Part shown: positions 51,866 to 63,659 of the stretch, in pieces
Position numbering within the stretch: the stretch's first letter is position 1
Layout: each line of letters begins with the position of its first letter
Source: Panulirus ornatus
Lineage: Eukaryota; Arthropoda; Malacostraca; Decapoda; Palinuridae
Assembly (NCBI RefSeq): GCF_036320965.1
Contig: NC_092240.1
Span: 16,894,281 to 16,958,280 of the forward strand
DNA length: 64,000 nucleotides
Direction of reading: 5' to 3'
Program-made: the position numbers and the translations under genes
The notes under the pieces: model-generated
Database searches by the model: none
What the model saw: only the letters and a program-made list of their open reading frames with translations
What the model was told of the DNA's origin: nothing

Positions 51866-53129
51866 CAAGCACTTCCACGGTGTAGCGTTCCTACTCCTAC
51901 AATCCCACTTCTGTATAACCTCCAGAGAGATCATAACGTAACAGATGATGGTTACGTTACAATGATCCTCATAATGAGACGTAGATCAAGTTCGTATCCA
52001 AACGACTTAAGCAAGAGTGTTGCGAAGATGTTCTGATGTTTGGTTGGGTATGTGGTGAAGCCGTGCAACACACCTGGGATGGAAACTGTGGCTGGCTAGG
52101 TTAGGTGATCTGGCCTCCACCAAGTGTGAGTCAACTTGCCCTCCCACACACTCACCCACTCTCGCTGGCCCAATCTGTTCATTCATATTCTGGAACTCCG
52201 TCAACTTACTCTCCTACTTTAAAAGGTTTCCCCACACAACAAAATCTCTTTGTTTCCACACCGATGCTTTCCTGTATCTCGTCAAAATCTAAAAACTTAT
52301 CGTTCAAGACTAATTGTTGCCAGCTCGTGCTGGACTGCTATTCTTATTATCATACTGATAATGTTTCTGTTTAACCTGTCATCCACTTCGATCATCCCAT
52401 CTCTTACTCTACGCCTTGGTAAGGAATACCAATCCTATCATTAGGCTCTGCTTACAGGAAACATTTCTAATACTAGGAATAATTTTTTCCATCCTTCTTC
52501 CTACACTTATCTTTTTTTTTCTTTAAAGCAACTCGACTATATACCGCGGTGGCCAGAACTACACTGAATAATGTAGATCTGGTCTCGCTGGGCAGAGATG
52601 CACCCGCAGCATGACACAATACTATCGTCAATACTGCTCGATTATATACATCCAATTCAACAGTTGGTGGGCGACCACAGACCGTGAAGGTATCGGAAAG
52701 GATATTCATGGCTGCAATGTGAGTCTACCTCAGTGGCAGTCGATTATCACTCCTTTGTCCCAAGGCTGCTCTCTCTCTTCTGTCTACCTCACCCACACGA
52801 GGGCACCTGGCATACAGCCCATACACATACAATCTCCCCAACTCACAGATAACACAAGAAAACGCCTTAACTCACAACTCATTCTTTGTGACTACATTTT
52901 TCCTGCGGTGAGTGCTACGCTTCAGCTCTGTAAGAGGTGGTCGTGAGTGAGTACTCGCTTCATATAGTACGTTTATACACTGTTATCCATCAGTAATCAA
53001 AGACCTCTTTCTCGAGGTGATTTCCCCAATAGCTATGTTATCACAGCGATACACTGGACCCATCACATTATACAACCGTCTGTCCAGAATTTCACTCTCC
53101 ACTTTTCCGTCCATATTTGTCATTCATTA
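50855..53129. other. Unannotated stretch between tRNA-Cys genes
   Basis: (GA)n at 51797; the right part may be further decayed LINE D sequence that I cannot read. Confidence 0.5.
51797..51863. repeat. (GA)n
   Basis: 67 bp with a GGGAGAGG interruption. Confidence 0.98.
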
Positions 53130-53590
53130 AGATCTTCTAGTGCTATACAAAATCTTCACCTGAATTTCTCATCCTCCGTATTTTCGTAAAGTCAGCAGTT
53201 GTACTGATATTGCAAGGGACGCCTGTGACTACCTCAGTCATTAATCTATATCACAGACGATGAGAGGACACAAGTGGGATCCCTGAGGAGCGACGCAAGT
53301 CCTATGTCCCAATGGGAATTTATGCTGACCCTCTGTGTTTCCTGTCAGTCAGCCATACTCTAGTGCAGTCTAGAACTTCCCCTTCTATAGCCAAGTGCCT
53401 CTATTATCTTTATCAGTCTCTTATCAGGAACTCTATCGAATGTGAGTTATGACACGCTTCCCTACACCGTCTACGGCTACAAAACATGAGTAAAACGTGA
53501 TGGTCAATTTGTGAGACGACAAGATCTCTCTATAGAAAATCCATGATGTGATTTGTTTTCGTAAGTTGTGCTCATGCTGTTATCATAGCT
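53130..53590 (-). mobile_element. LINE remnant D, reverse strand, heavily decayed
   Basis: On the - strand, from 53590 downward: HHGFSIERSCRLTN (canonical QHGFRKGRSCLTNL), TFDRVPDKRLIKIIEALGY (RT motif A region), MAD-QETQRVSINSHWD (canonical WLTDRKQRVSINGHWS), then a broken motif B around GLASLLRDPTC. The order and spacing of matches fit RT motifs 1 to B. Several in-frame stops; nothing functional. Confidence 0.65.
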
Positions 53591-53813
53591 ACACATCTAC
53601 AGCTGCCGTACACCTACTTCACCGCGTACAGTTGCACATCTACAGTTGCCACTTCACACAAATTTGACCAATACAAATATTTCATCAATGATATATCACC
53701 ACTTGTAGCATCGGGTTATCAACACTCACAGTAACAGGAAGTGAGTCATTCACTTTCTCACCTTTCTACAACGTTACTGGAAAAGAGAAACATAAACTCT
53801 GAATATTACACCT

Positions 53814-53885
53814 AGGGGGCGCCCGGGATTGAACCAGGGACCTCTCGATCTGCAGTCGAATGCTCTACCACTGAGCTACACCCCC
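53814..53885 (-). tRNA. tRNA-Cys (anticodon GCA), copy 2
   Basis: All 72 nt match copy 1: complete cloverleaf, anticodon GCA, intact box A and box B, no intron. Flanking DNA shows no extended similarity to copy 1, so the duplication is either old with the gene body conserved, or very short. The nearest TTTT run in the transcription direction is about 30 nt away (53781-53784 on +), farther than in the other copies, so a longer trailer or an earlier weak stop is expected. Same orientation as copy 1, 3 kb away. Confidence 0.96.
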
Positions 53886-54167
53886 TCATACTCAATTCAA
53901 GGCAGGAGGTGATGATTTGCCAACACTGGATACGACTCAGTGCTTGGAAAAACAAATGCCATCAACCTATACATAGATTTTGATGTCTAATGTTCTATCA
54001 TGTATGATATTGAGGATACAGATCCTGATAATGGGACGTAGAGACACAATGTATGACCTGTGTCCCGGAGGACGTTACGGTGAGTGCGATTTATGAACAT
54101 TGTTAACACTGTTCTGTGGGGAAACGGAAACGAAAATATGTTGCGTTGAAGGATTATGGGCCATAGG

Positions 54168-54385
54168 TCACAGCATACAACACTAAGGAGCCACGCTGTG
54201 TGAGGGAGGGAGTATAAACCACACGTCACAGCAACTAACACAGGAGTCGCGCTGTGTGAACCATACGTCACAGCATCCACCGGAGGAGTCACGCTGTCTG
54301 AACCATACGTCACACCAACCAGTACAGGAACCACAGTGTGTGCGTGAAGGAATATACACCACACACCACAGCGATCAACACAGGA
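54168..54385. repeat. Degenerate ~43-60 bp tandem repeat
   Basis: Four units around AACCATACGTCACAGCA plus GGAGTCACGCTGTGTG. Confidence 0.75.
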
Positions 54386-55777
54386 GCACGTAGCACCCGA
54401 GGTGTACAGCAAAAGCTGAAAAATTCTTCGTTTTGGAATGACACACTTGGTTCATCACTACTCGAGAGGGAAGAGCCTGCCAGCGACGACGTCGAAGCCC
54501 GACATCCGACTTCGTGCGTGGCAAATATCATCTGTCTCTACCCTTACGGAGGAACCTTGTGACTGAACATGTATGCCTCCAGCTCCTTATGGTTTTCCAA
54601 GTGGGATAAACCCCGTTTTCTGTCGCCCACCGCCGTCCACGTCCTTAAGAACGCCAGATGAGGAGGGGTCGTGACATCTACTGCCCATGGTCAGACGTAG
54701 TGTCCGGTCATTATAACGGGTTTATTTTCCTTTGGCGTTCCTCATAGATTTGACAAGCTATCGTCGCTTATAAAGAATTCAAATATATCTTCTAACCCAC
54801 ATTTAACCTGGCATATTCACAATTATCATTTTCCTATTCTCCCTATCGGAAACGATTTACTGTAAGAAATCTTAATGGGTTAGACGAAGCTTAAAAAAAA
54901 AAAAAAAAAAAAATGTTAAAGATCACTGAACACACACGAAGACATGATGCATGGCAGAGATGTATCACATGACTGACTGGTGGCTGGGGCTGTCATGTGT
55001 GGCTTCCACAACGTGATGATCAACGTGGCTTGACCAGTCCTGGACGAGAATCCGACTACTCAAGACTTGGTCGTTATGGTCATCAGTGGAGTGGACTAAC
55101 AGTCTGGTAGTCAGCCAGGAGGTATGTGGAGGGTAAGTCCTTTCCGTCCTCACTCTTCCATGGTTGGTTGTGTTGCGTCACTGCTGGATAACTCCACCAG
55201 GGATGTACTGCCTCAGATGTGCGGGCGGCAGTGTGGAGGAGGAGAGGTTGTCCACGGGGCCCGGTGATGCGGGCGGCGGGGATCAAGCAACACAAAGAGA
55301 CGTGGGCATAGTGACGTCAGGTCGTTTCTACTCACACTACGTCGGAAAGATGTATGGGGAGAGAGATTATTTCTTTTTGACAGTTTCAATACTTTATTCC
55401 TTAATCGAGGGAACAGGATTCTACTGCTGTCACTAGAAAATATTTGTTATAGAATTTACGTGCGTTTTCTTTCACACGAAATATGCCTTTCATAACTAAT
55501 GAAGTAGATAATAGATCCCACAAAGTAACAGATGAAGATAATGTCCAGTTACCGTTGTCTACCTGCCTTCTACCAAGAAGACAAACGCGCGTCGCTTAAC
55601 ACACAAATATCCAAGGTGGTAAAACTCTCCCCTCGAAGTAGAAGCGAACAGTGGTCTTCTCTGGGTCACGTATTAACGACGGCGCAGAATACAAAGATTC
55701 TGCGCCGCACATGACAGTGGATTACTGAATCACCTGGTAACCATAGTATCTGGCAGTACGTGTCGTCCATCTGCTGT

Positions 55778-55850
55778 ACCGTACGTACATATACATATAC
55801 ATGTACCGTACGTACATATACATATACATGTACCGTACGTAGATATACTT
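55778..55850. repeat. 27-bp repeat with TACGTA/ATATAC words
   Basis: Three partial units of ACCGTACGTACATATACAT. Confidence 0.9.
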
Positions 55851-56072
55851 CACAACCATGATGATCACAAGTCGTCCTGCTATACCACGACGTTGTGACG
55901 ATGCTATACAATTCCCCAGGGTTCCCTCTTCACGTGGGTGACTTCCCTCGTATGTGCCAGGCCACTAGGAGGAGCAGATGGGAAGTGTGGAGGGTCGGGA
56001 GGGAATCTGGTGGACTTGTGTACAGAGAATACCGTCTGTGCCTTACTGACTCCATTCTAATGTGTTAATCAA

Positions 56073-56078
<6 letters not shown>

Positions 56079-56126
<48 letters not shown>
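56079..56126. repeat. (TG)n
   Basis: About 24 repeats. Confidence 0.98.
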
Positions 56127-56129
<3 letters not shown>

Positions 56130-56447
56130 TAAAGCTGAGTAATTCCTATTCAACAAACTACTGAAGACCAATATTGGATCACCTTTCCCTGATCTCCATC
56201 CTAAACACGTATTATCATGTATGAGCTCTGTAATACATCGACAATACCTGAATTTCATCCAAATGGAAAAAAGAAAAAATACACACACACGTTTCACTTC
56301 CTATATATCAGATCTCTCTAAATCTAATTTCCTCTTTCTATTCAAATATTCCCAGGAACACATAACAGTTCGCTCCCTAGGAAAGACTTTGAATATAATT
56401 TCGTTTTCTCGTTTAGAGCAAAACTTTATGTGACGGTCAGCCGGTTA

Positions 56448-57272
56448 CGGTGCACACTAGTGGTACACACAAGCGGTACACACAAGCAGTGCACACAAGC
56501 GGTACACACAAGCGGTGCAGACAAGCATTACACATAAGCAGTGCACACAAGCGGTACACACAAGTGGTACACACAAGCAATATACACAAGCGGTACACAC
56601 GTGATATACAAAAGCGGTACTCACAAGCGTTACACACAAGCGGTACACATAAGCGGTACTCACAAGTGGTGCACACAAGCGTTACACACAAGTGGTACAC
56701 ACAAGTGGTACTCACAAGTGGTACACAAAAGCGGTACTCACAAGTGGTACACACAAGCCGTACACACAAGTGGTACTCACAAGAGGTGCACACAAGCGTT
56801 ACACACAAGCGGTACACACAAGCGGTACTCACAAGCGGTACACACAAGAGGTACACACAAGTGGTACTCACAAGAGGTGCACACAAGCGTTACACACAAG
56901 CGGTACACACAAGCGGTACTCACAAGCGGTACACACAAGAGGTACACACAAGTGGTACTCACAAGAGGTGCACACAAGCGTTACACACAAGCGGTACACA
57001 CAAGCGGTACTCACAAGCGGTACACACAAGCGGTACTCACAAGTGGTACACACAAGCGGTACACACAAGTGGTACTCACAAGAGGTGCACACAAGCGTTA
57101 CACACAAGCGGTACACACAAGCGGTACTCACAAGCGGTACACACAAGAGGTACACACAAGTGGTACTCACAAGAGGTGCACACAAGCGTTACACACAAGC
57201 GGTACACACAAGCGGTACTCACAAGCGGTACACACAAGCGGTACTCACAAGTGGTACACACAAGCGGCACCG
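56448..57272. repeat. 13-bp minisatellite with 91-bp higher-order units
   Basis: About 63 units of CAAGCGGTACACA and variants (GAGG, GTGG, GCGTT; ACACA or ACTCA). The variant CAAGAGGTG recurs at 56780, 56871, 56962, 57079 and 57170, that is every 7 units (91 bp) with one 9-unit step (117 bp). It produces false frames of 269-297 codons on + and several on -. Confidence 0.97.
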
Positions 57273-57552
57273 CTCCGGGAGTCCCACTCTGTGGGTACGA
57301 CTGAGCATAAAGGCGCGAGGTTCTTTTCGACTTCTGGGGAACGCGGGTTCGAACACACCCCCGAGGCCACAGCAATGGCACATACGCGCTGGTACGTCGA
57401 AATCTCGATCAACTTTATTTCCACTGGAAGGTAAGCTCATTAAAACTTTCAGCGTTGCCTCCCCCCCTCGCCCAAGTTCCATCGCGAGAACGTCTCGTTA
57501 ATATCAAGTTCAGATTTTGTAGCATCAGTGATTTTCTTGAGCTAAGGTAAAG

Positions 57553-57555
<3 letters not shown>

Positions 57556-57633
<78 letters not shown>
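57556..57633. repeat. (TA)n
   Basis: 78 bp; left boundary of the 57634-57759 unit. Confidence 0.98.
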
Positions 57634-57635
<2 letters not shown>

Positions 57636-57756
57636 TCCTCTCCAGTTTTTACTTTCCCAAAGAAAGGGAACAGAGAAGGGGGGTAAGTGAGGATTTTCTC
57701 TCCTCTGTTCTTAACGCTACCTTGCTAACACGGGAAATGGCGAATGTGTATGGAAA

Positions 57757-57759
<3 letters not shown>
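57634..57759 (+). mobile_element. TA-bounded unit with RTE-like tail core, diverged
   Basis: Another short unit between two (TA)n arrays. It has the GAAAGGGAACAGAGAAGG block, CTCTGTTCTTA and the core at 57714-57735 (ACGCTACCTTGCTAACACGG, two substitutions), then AAATGGCGAA. Same layout as 40322-40464. Confidence 0.75.

Positions 57760-57806
<47 letters not shown>
57760..57806. repeat. (TA)n
   Basis: Right boundary of the same unit. Confidence 0.98.
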
Positions 57807-57808
<2 letters not shown>

Positions 57809-58340
57809 AGGAATACGATAGAAAACACGAGGAAAGTAAAGAACGCGTACTGACAGCTATATTCACCACAGGAACTTCGTAACATAATATGAAAAAAAAG
57901 AAAAAATATCATTACGAATTCTGGAGTCGCTGTGAGTGGCAGGCAGCGTCAGGACCGGCTACACACCCGCCCACTGGTGGTCACTCCCTGACGTGGGGTC
58001 TCCAGTATCAGCAAGTCGTGGTGTCTACATCAATCATATCAATCATGATAACCCATGGGCGCGCGCGTACACAGCCCCCCCGTCAGCTGTTAACTCTCTC
58101 ACAATGATAACAGTCGATAAGCAACTTATCACCTCAGGTCTCTCACAATGATAACTAGCGATAAGCAACTTATCGTCTCGGTTCTATCAACATTTCCACA
58201 CCGGAATAACTTTTTTTTTTTTCATCTATGGTTGGTCAATCTAATATGTCGGTCGGTCGGTCGGCTTGTCAGTCTGGCCTGTTATCATACGTCAGGAGTA
58301 CACAGTAGGACCAAGATAGTGCCAAACCCTGTCTGTGTGT

Positions 58341-58466
<126 letters not shown>

Positions 58467-58671
58467 CCCTCAAGTCATCCCACAGCGCTTATGTAGAATA
58501 GATGGCAGGAGCCAGGGCAACACCCCTCCCCCCTGCGACCTGAGGTAATTAAGACACGATATGGAAAGTGAGTAATTAAGCCGCCCCTCCCCCCCCCCCT
58601 CAGGACAATTACAGGCCAAGGGAGTTGAGGCAGAGACTACCGTTGACCTTATGTTTGGCGAGGAGGGGGAG

Positions 58672-58673
<2 letters not shown>

Positions 58674-58748
<75 letters not shown>
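58674..58748. repeat. (GA)n
   Basis: 75 bp, pure. Confidence 0.98.
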
Positions 58749-58751
<3 letters not shown>

Positions 58752-59096
58752 GTTTGTGTGTGTGTGCGTATCTTCCTCTTTGTACAGTGCGGGGGAGGGA
58801 GTTCTACACCCGTGGTGGCTCCATCACTTTTACATTCTTCATCATCGCACAACTTCCTACACTTTCCTTTACCCTCAGCAGTCTTGACTCCGTCACTTGG
58901 CTTCTTCCAGTCGCCCGTCATTCTGACAACTTATCTCTTATCTCACAAGTTTCCTGCATAACGTCTTGTAACTTGAAGGCTGTGATCAAATCACCATTTC
59001 CTCTTCTCTCTTCCATGGTTGTCAAGTTTGAGGCCTCTAACGTCCCACCGCAACTAAACTGACATTATTCTGGCACCATTTATTTTACCCTCTCGT

Positions 59097-59137
<41 letters not shown>
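59097..59137. repeat. (TG)n
   Basis: Directly upstream of the 59138-59520 repeat. Confidence 0.98.
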
Positions 59138-59138
<1 letters not shown>

Positions 59139-59520
59139 AAATAGATTAACATATATACAACGGTTTCTTGGAATTAGGCAGCCATCCGGTTGAAAATACA
59201 CAGCGGAGGCATTACAGACAGTACAGAACTGTGTGGTCATGATGGTATGTAGTTATCCATCATACAGAAGGTTAAGATCAAGCTGGGGCTGGCTATTTCC
59301 ACACTCAGGATAAGCACGTGAGTGAGGTACATCTAGACAGCCAGGGTGGCACATATACAGGAATGTTTACAGAGTAAACACTGTGGTTTATACAGTATGC
59401 ACAAAGCTGAATTGAGTGATGGATAGTACAGTAATACAGTAGTTGACATACCGAATAGCCAACCTAACAGAAAACGGAGCTGTTTACTTGCTTAACTATG
59501 CATTGTCATTGCACTGTTCT
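59138..59520 (+). repeat. Interspersed repeat related to 38111-38515
   Basis: Second copy, again directly downstream of a (TG)n array. It carries GGCTGGCTATTTCCACACTC, CACGTGAGTGAGGTACATCT, TTTACAGAG, GTTTATACAG, ACAGTAATACAG and TTGCTTAACTATGC, in the same order and similar spacing. Identity about 65-70% in the best parts. Confidence 0.55.
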
Positions 59521-59732
59521 TGGCGTTTCACAATAGCAGGTAAAGGACTGCTCTTATATCTGTCTGTACGAGCTGCGATTAGTCAAGTCGAACGGCGGTC
59601 CGTGAAGGAAGGGCGTCGGAGGAAGAGGAAGAGATGCAACTGGAGTGTGTCAGCAGTTTACCGTCAAACTGCCGCGTGAGCTGCAGGGTCAGCCAGATGA
59701 GGGGCCTCGTGGTAGCTGCTGTAAGATGGGAG

Positions 59733-59750
59733 CAGCAGCAGCAGCAGCAT
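59733..59750. repeat. (AGC)n, short
   Basis: Six AGC repeats. Confidence 0.85.
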
Positions 59751-60533
59751 GACTCTACACGCTCTATCTTGCACTCGTCCTGTGTGATCCCTCAGCGTAG
59801 CTCTCGGTGAGGCTCAGGAGGCGGAGATGAGCTGCGGTAGAATGATGATGATACAGACATTCCTGAGCTCGACTGGTGAGACGCTGAGTGACTTCAGTCG
59901 GCGGAGAAGGTACAGACGGTATGAGGAAGATCTGAAGATAGTGATCGACTTGATTGCTCCAAGGTCTTGACTGACGCTGGTGAGTGAGTATTATTACGGG
60001 CCTAGGTAGGAGATGGAGTCGTGCAGGGTAAGGAGTAAGGGGTACATACGCTTGTCACCACCTACAGTGGGAGGGAAGAGAAGGAGGGAGGTGGGCAGCG
60101 GTGGCTGGCGTTAGCCTAAAATCAAGCAAATGAATGAAGTTTTGGATGTTGGAAGTCACGAACGGCGTCAACACAACGAGACACAGTATTTTCGCGAGTG
60201 CTTCCTGAACATGTTCGTGCAAACGAATGGTATCATTCAATTCTGAATGAACAGAAGAAAAAAAAGACAACAGAAAACGAAAACAATACACGTTATGTTC
60301 TCGCAAGAAAAAAAAAACCCTCTCGCGTAGATTGGTTCTGAAAACACCAGGCAACAAAAGATAAAAAAAAAAAAAAATTCAATTAAATCTTGTCGTTTAC
60401 CCGGACACGTTGTTTGTAGCGTTCAACTTTACTCAGTTTCGTACACGGTAGGAAAAAAAGAAAAACAAAGAAGAAAGTACTGTGGCCACGGAGAAAAGGT
60501 TGGGTATAAAAATTATTCCACGACTTCAGGCAT

Positions 60534-60534
<1 letters not shown>

Positions 60535-60606
<72 letters not shown>
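60535..60606. repeat. (GA)n
   Basis: 72 bp, pure. Confidence 0.98.
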
Positions 60607-60608
<2 letters not shown>

Positions 60609-60750
60609 TACCTACTTACCAGTACCAACCACACGTATTTTTGTCACGAGGGAGGACTAGCGCGTAGTCCTTACCATGTATGTCTTACTCACCAGAGGCC
60701 GTCAGGTCAGGTTATGGGGCTGAAATGTGATGTACTGTACAAATAGGCGA

Positions 60751-60810
60751 CACACACACACACACACACACACATACATACACACACACACCCAAACACA
60801 CACACACGTG
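60751..60810. repeat. (CA)n interrupted
   Basis: CA repeats with TACATA and CCAAA interruptions. Confidence 0.95.
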
Positions 60811-61388
60811 TTAATGTACGACGGTAACACGACTTAGCGATACAAGTTTAAGAAACTCAACACCAACCAAGTCTGCTGCCCCCACACTGCCAGGATAGCC
60901 TCGTACCCTCTGGTGTCCATGACCAACATGGAACCTCGGGTCTGCCCATCTCCCTCACGATCAGGAGGTATGGCGGTACAACGTCAAGTAATCACTATGA
61001 TTTACGACCTTATGTACGTACAGCATCAAGACACGATATATGAACAACACGAGAGACAGACCCGTATATCAAGGACCAATTGGAACGCAAATGTTTCTCA
61101 CTACAACAGAAATGGTCTTGTCTTTCTTGATATTTGTACGCTGAAGGCTGGACGTCTCGTCTCATTCGACCTGGACTATGAAAACTGACATATCATGTGC
61201 ACGTATCTAGCAGGATTTATGTAGCACTTCATCAGGTATCAAGACACTAATTTGATTTGGGCTGTGAAAAACTGACAATTATTTTCACGTGTGTTGAGTA
61301 GGATTCATGTGTAGCTTTTCAGTCGGTATCAAAGTCTATGTAATTGTCAACAAACTGAAATGGGTTCCAAGAAGATCTTTCCTTCCCA

Positions 61389-61390
<2 letters not shown>

Positions 61391-61455
<65 letters not shown>
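61391..61455. repeat. (TC)n
   Basis: 65 bp. Confidence 0.98.
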
Positions 61456-61458
<3 letters not shown>

Positions 61459-62900
61459 GTCAAGTGACCTTACCTCACCTCATATGACCTCTCCCATGTG
61501 TCGCTCCTCTCCCTTGTCCCCTTCCCTCCCTCTCTCTCTCCCTCCCTTGCATCACGTCAATAAGCCAGCATTCAGCTCGTCAGTCAGTCAGATTTCAGTG
61601 TCCAGCGACCAGCGCTCCAGCAGGCAAGCCTGCCTCTACCTTCACCCACGAGACGAAAGGTGATGCAGAACGAGAAAATATAATTCCGGAGGTTCATGTC
61701 TTTTTCAGGCTGTCCACAAATGGCATTTTTTTTCTCTCTCCTTACGTGCGATATACATGAATATCACACTCAAATTCATTAAACGTACGATTACATAACA
61801 GCAAAAACGTCATATTTACAGAACATATGCTAATGTTCTTCATGAAGTCGATGTTTCATGTGTCCAAATGGGTCTATATTTGTGTGCCATCATTCCTATA
61901 ACAAGTTCTGTGTGACGTAGGCATGTACTCGAGGAAAGAAAAGGGAAGATATACCTGAAAGGGATGAAAAGATCATCAATCCTGTTAAACCATGTCCGAG
62001 AGACACTGGGCTGACAAGACAAGATGTCCTGCATTACCCACAGATAGTCTCTATGATGAGGAATTTATAAATAAGGGATTTACTCTCAGAAAACAAGAAA
62101 AAAAAAGAACCGACATCGGAATTCTTTGGGAAGTAAGTTGTGGTGGACTACAACGCTTAGTTGTTGGTCTATTTTCTTTTTATACGTAAATATGAACCAA
62201 AAGCTCCAGATTAGTCGACAATACAGAAAACGGAACGTGGGCCAGCAATAGAAAACGAATACAGAATGTTTGAAAAAGCGCGTTCAGTTCACAGGTCCAT
62301 GAAGGTGGTTCCAAGCAATCAAAGATGCTCCATACCTCATCAACCCAAGACTCAGTTCACCATCACAAACTACATCAGTGACCAATTCATCGGCAGCAGA
62401 TCTCACGACCCATCGCCCACAGCTGTAAGGTACCAGTAAGAACAGAAAAATGAACTTACTGTAGCATTAAACTAAATAGAGAATATGTATCTGATTAGTA
62501 TGAAACTACATACTTTACTGAGTCAGGATGTGACAAATAAAGTTGTCTCTTCTTCGAATGAGAACGACTCCAATATTTACATCCATGCAAAATATTTTAC
62601 CTTTTTTCTGCACTCCTCGGGTGCTTGCTGGTCCACGCTGTCTCTCCTGCGTTGGTTGCTGTGGCGTATGGTTAATACATATCCCTCCCACAGCGTCTGT
62701 TTCGCTACCACTCCCCTGACCACGATATAAACACATAATGTTTGGCTGTTTCATTTGCACGAACCAAAATGTGTTCAGGAGCCTCACATGTTCAGATAAA
62801 ATATGCTCTGCTTCCCACTATCAAAATCTGTAACAGAATTATCACTGACAACGTTATAATACAGCACGCATGAGGTTTTCCTGCTCTGAGATGTACACAA

Positions 62901-62972
62901 GGGGGTGTAGCTCAGTGGTAGAGCATTCGACTGCAGATCGAGAGGTCCCTGGTTCAATCCCGGGCGCCCCCT
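62901..62972 (+). tRNA. tRNA-Cys (anticodon GCA), copy 3
   Basis: Third identical tRNA-Cys, on the opposite strand and 9 kb from copy 2. The acceptor stem pairs GGGGGTG with CGCCCCC, the anticodon GCA is at 62933-62935, and the T loop is TTCAATC. An RNA polymerase III terminator TTTT lies at 62981-62984, only 8 nt after the gene, a textbook arrangement. No intron. Confidence 0.97.
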
Positions 62973-63262
62973 GACACTAGTTTTGAAAAGATGTTCCTGC
63001 TCAACGAGGTCCACACTTTAAAGAAAAAGTTAAGATGTGATGAGGAAACTTTGTATACACTGTAACGTCTTGATTACAAGGCTCGTTGGAAGGTAATCGA
63101 TCGTCTGTGTTTCCAAGGTAATCATTTCTTCTCAGAGATATTCATGTCCTCAGAGGTGCACACTTCTTCAAGGCCCAGGCGGACAGTATGAGGAGTGACA
63201 CACATCTGTTAAACAATATGACGTCACCTGAAATGAATCCAAGTCATCTCTTTCTCGCTCGG

Positions 63263-63264
<2 letters not shown>

Positions 63265-63327
<63 letters not shown>
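63265..63327. repeat. (CT)n
   Basis: 63 bp. Confidence 0.98.
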
Positions 63328-63330
<3 letters not shown>

Positions 63331-63389
63331 CTCCGTGCCCTCCTAAAATACCATAAAAAAAAAAACCCTCCTAACTTCGCACAACTTCC

Positions 63390-63647
63390 TCACTGCGCCT
63401 CAACCAGCAGCAGCACGACACTATCTGGTGACGGTGAGGGGCTGCTGGAGGACACGACACGACGATAGGAGAGCGAGGCCGGGCCTCCCGTGGCTGTGAG
63501 TGTGACTCGTTGCTGCGCCCCGTCCAGGTCTATCAGGTGAAGGCGGCTACTAACGGCAGGTTCCGCTGCTCTGCTGTGAGGGGGGGTCACGTCGTCCGCG
63601 GGACATAGTGATGTACCAGATACCCGGGCAAGATCCCCCACCACCAT
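63390..63647 (-). CDS. Candidate coding segment, unrecognised
   Basis: 85 codons from ATG with GC-rich third positions, including SRLHLIDLDGAQQRVTLTAT. 'SRLHLIDL' recalls the switch II-like strand of kinesin-family motors (S.L.LVDL.G), but no other kinesin motif follows, so that likeness is probably accidental. Ends at TGA. No splice sites I would trust. Confidence 0.15.
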   Translation of the reverse strand: MVVGDLARVSGTSLCPADDVTPPHSRAAEPAVSSRLHLIDLDGAQQRVTLTATGGPASLSYRRVVSSSSPSPSPDSVVLLLVEAQ

Positions 63648-63659
63648 CCAAAATGAGGG

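Larger units (their letters stand above)
53886..56447. other. Unannotated stretch
   Basis: Degenerate repeat at 54168, poly-A at 54893, 27-bp repeat at 55778 and (TG)n at 56079. No gene. Confidence 0.6.
59521..62900. other. Unannotated stretch
   Basis: Microsatellites as listed; nothing else recognised up to the tRNA-Cys gene. Confidence 0.6.

Noticed and set aside
57335..57375. GGGTTCGAACACACC as a tRNA T arm
   Set aside because: No matching D arm or acceptor stem around it.
56450..57501. Frames of 269-297 codons with THKRYTQ-type repeats
   Set aside because: Translation of a 13-bp tandem repeat; all three frames give the same 13-residue cycle.
59530..59760. Short - frame starting with Met and six Leu, as a signal peptide
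   Set aside because: It is the (AGC)6 repeat read on the other strand, and stops after 27 codons.
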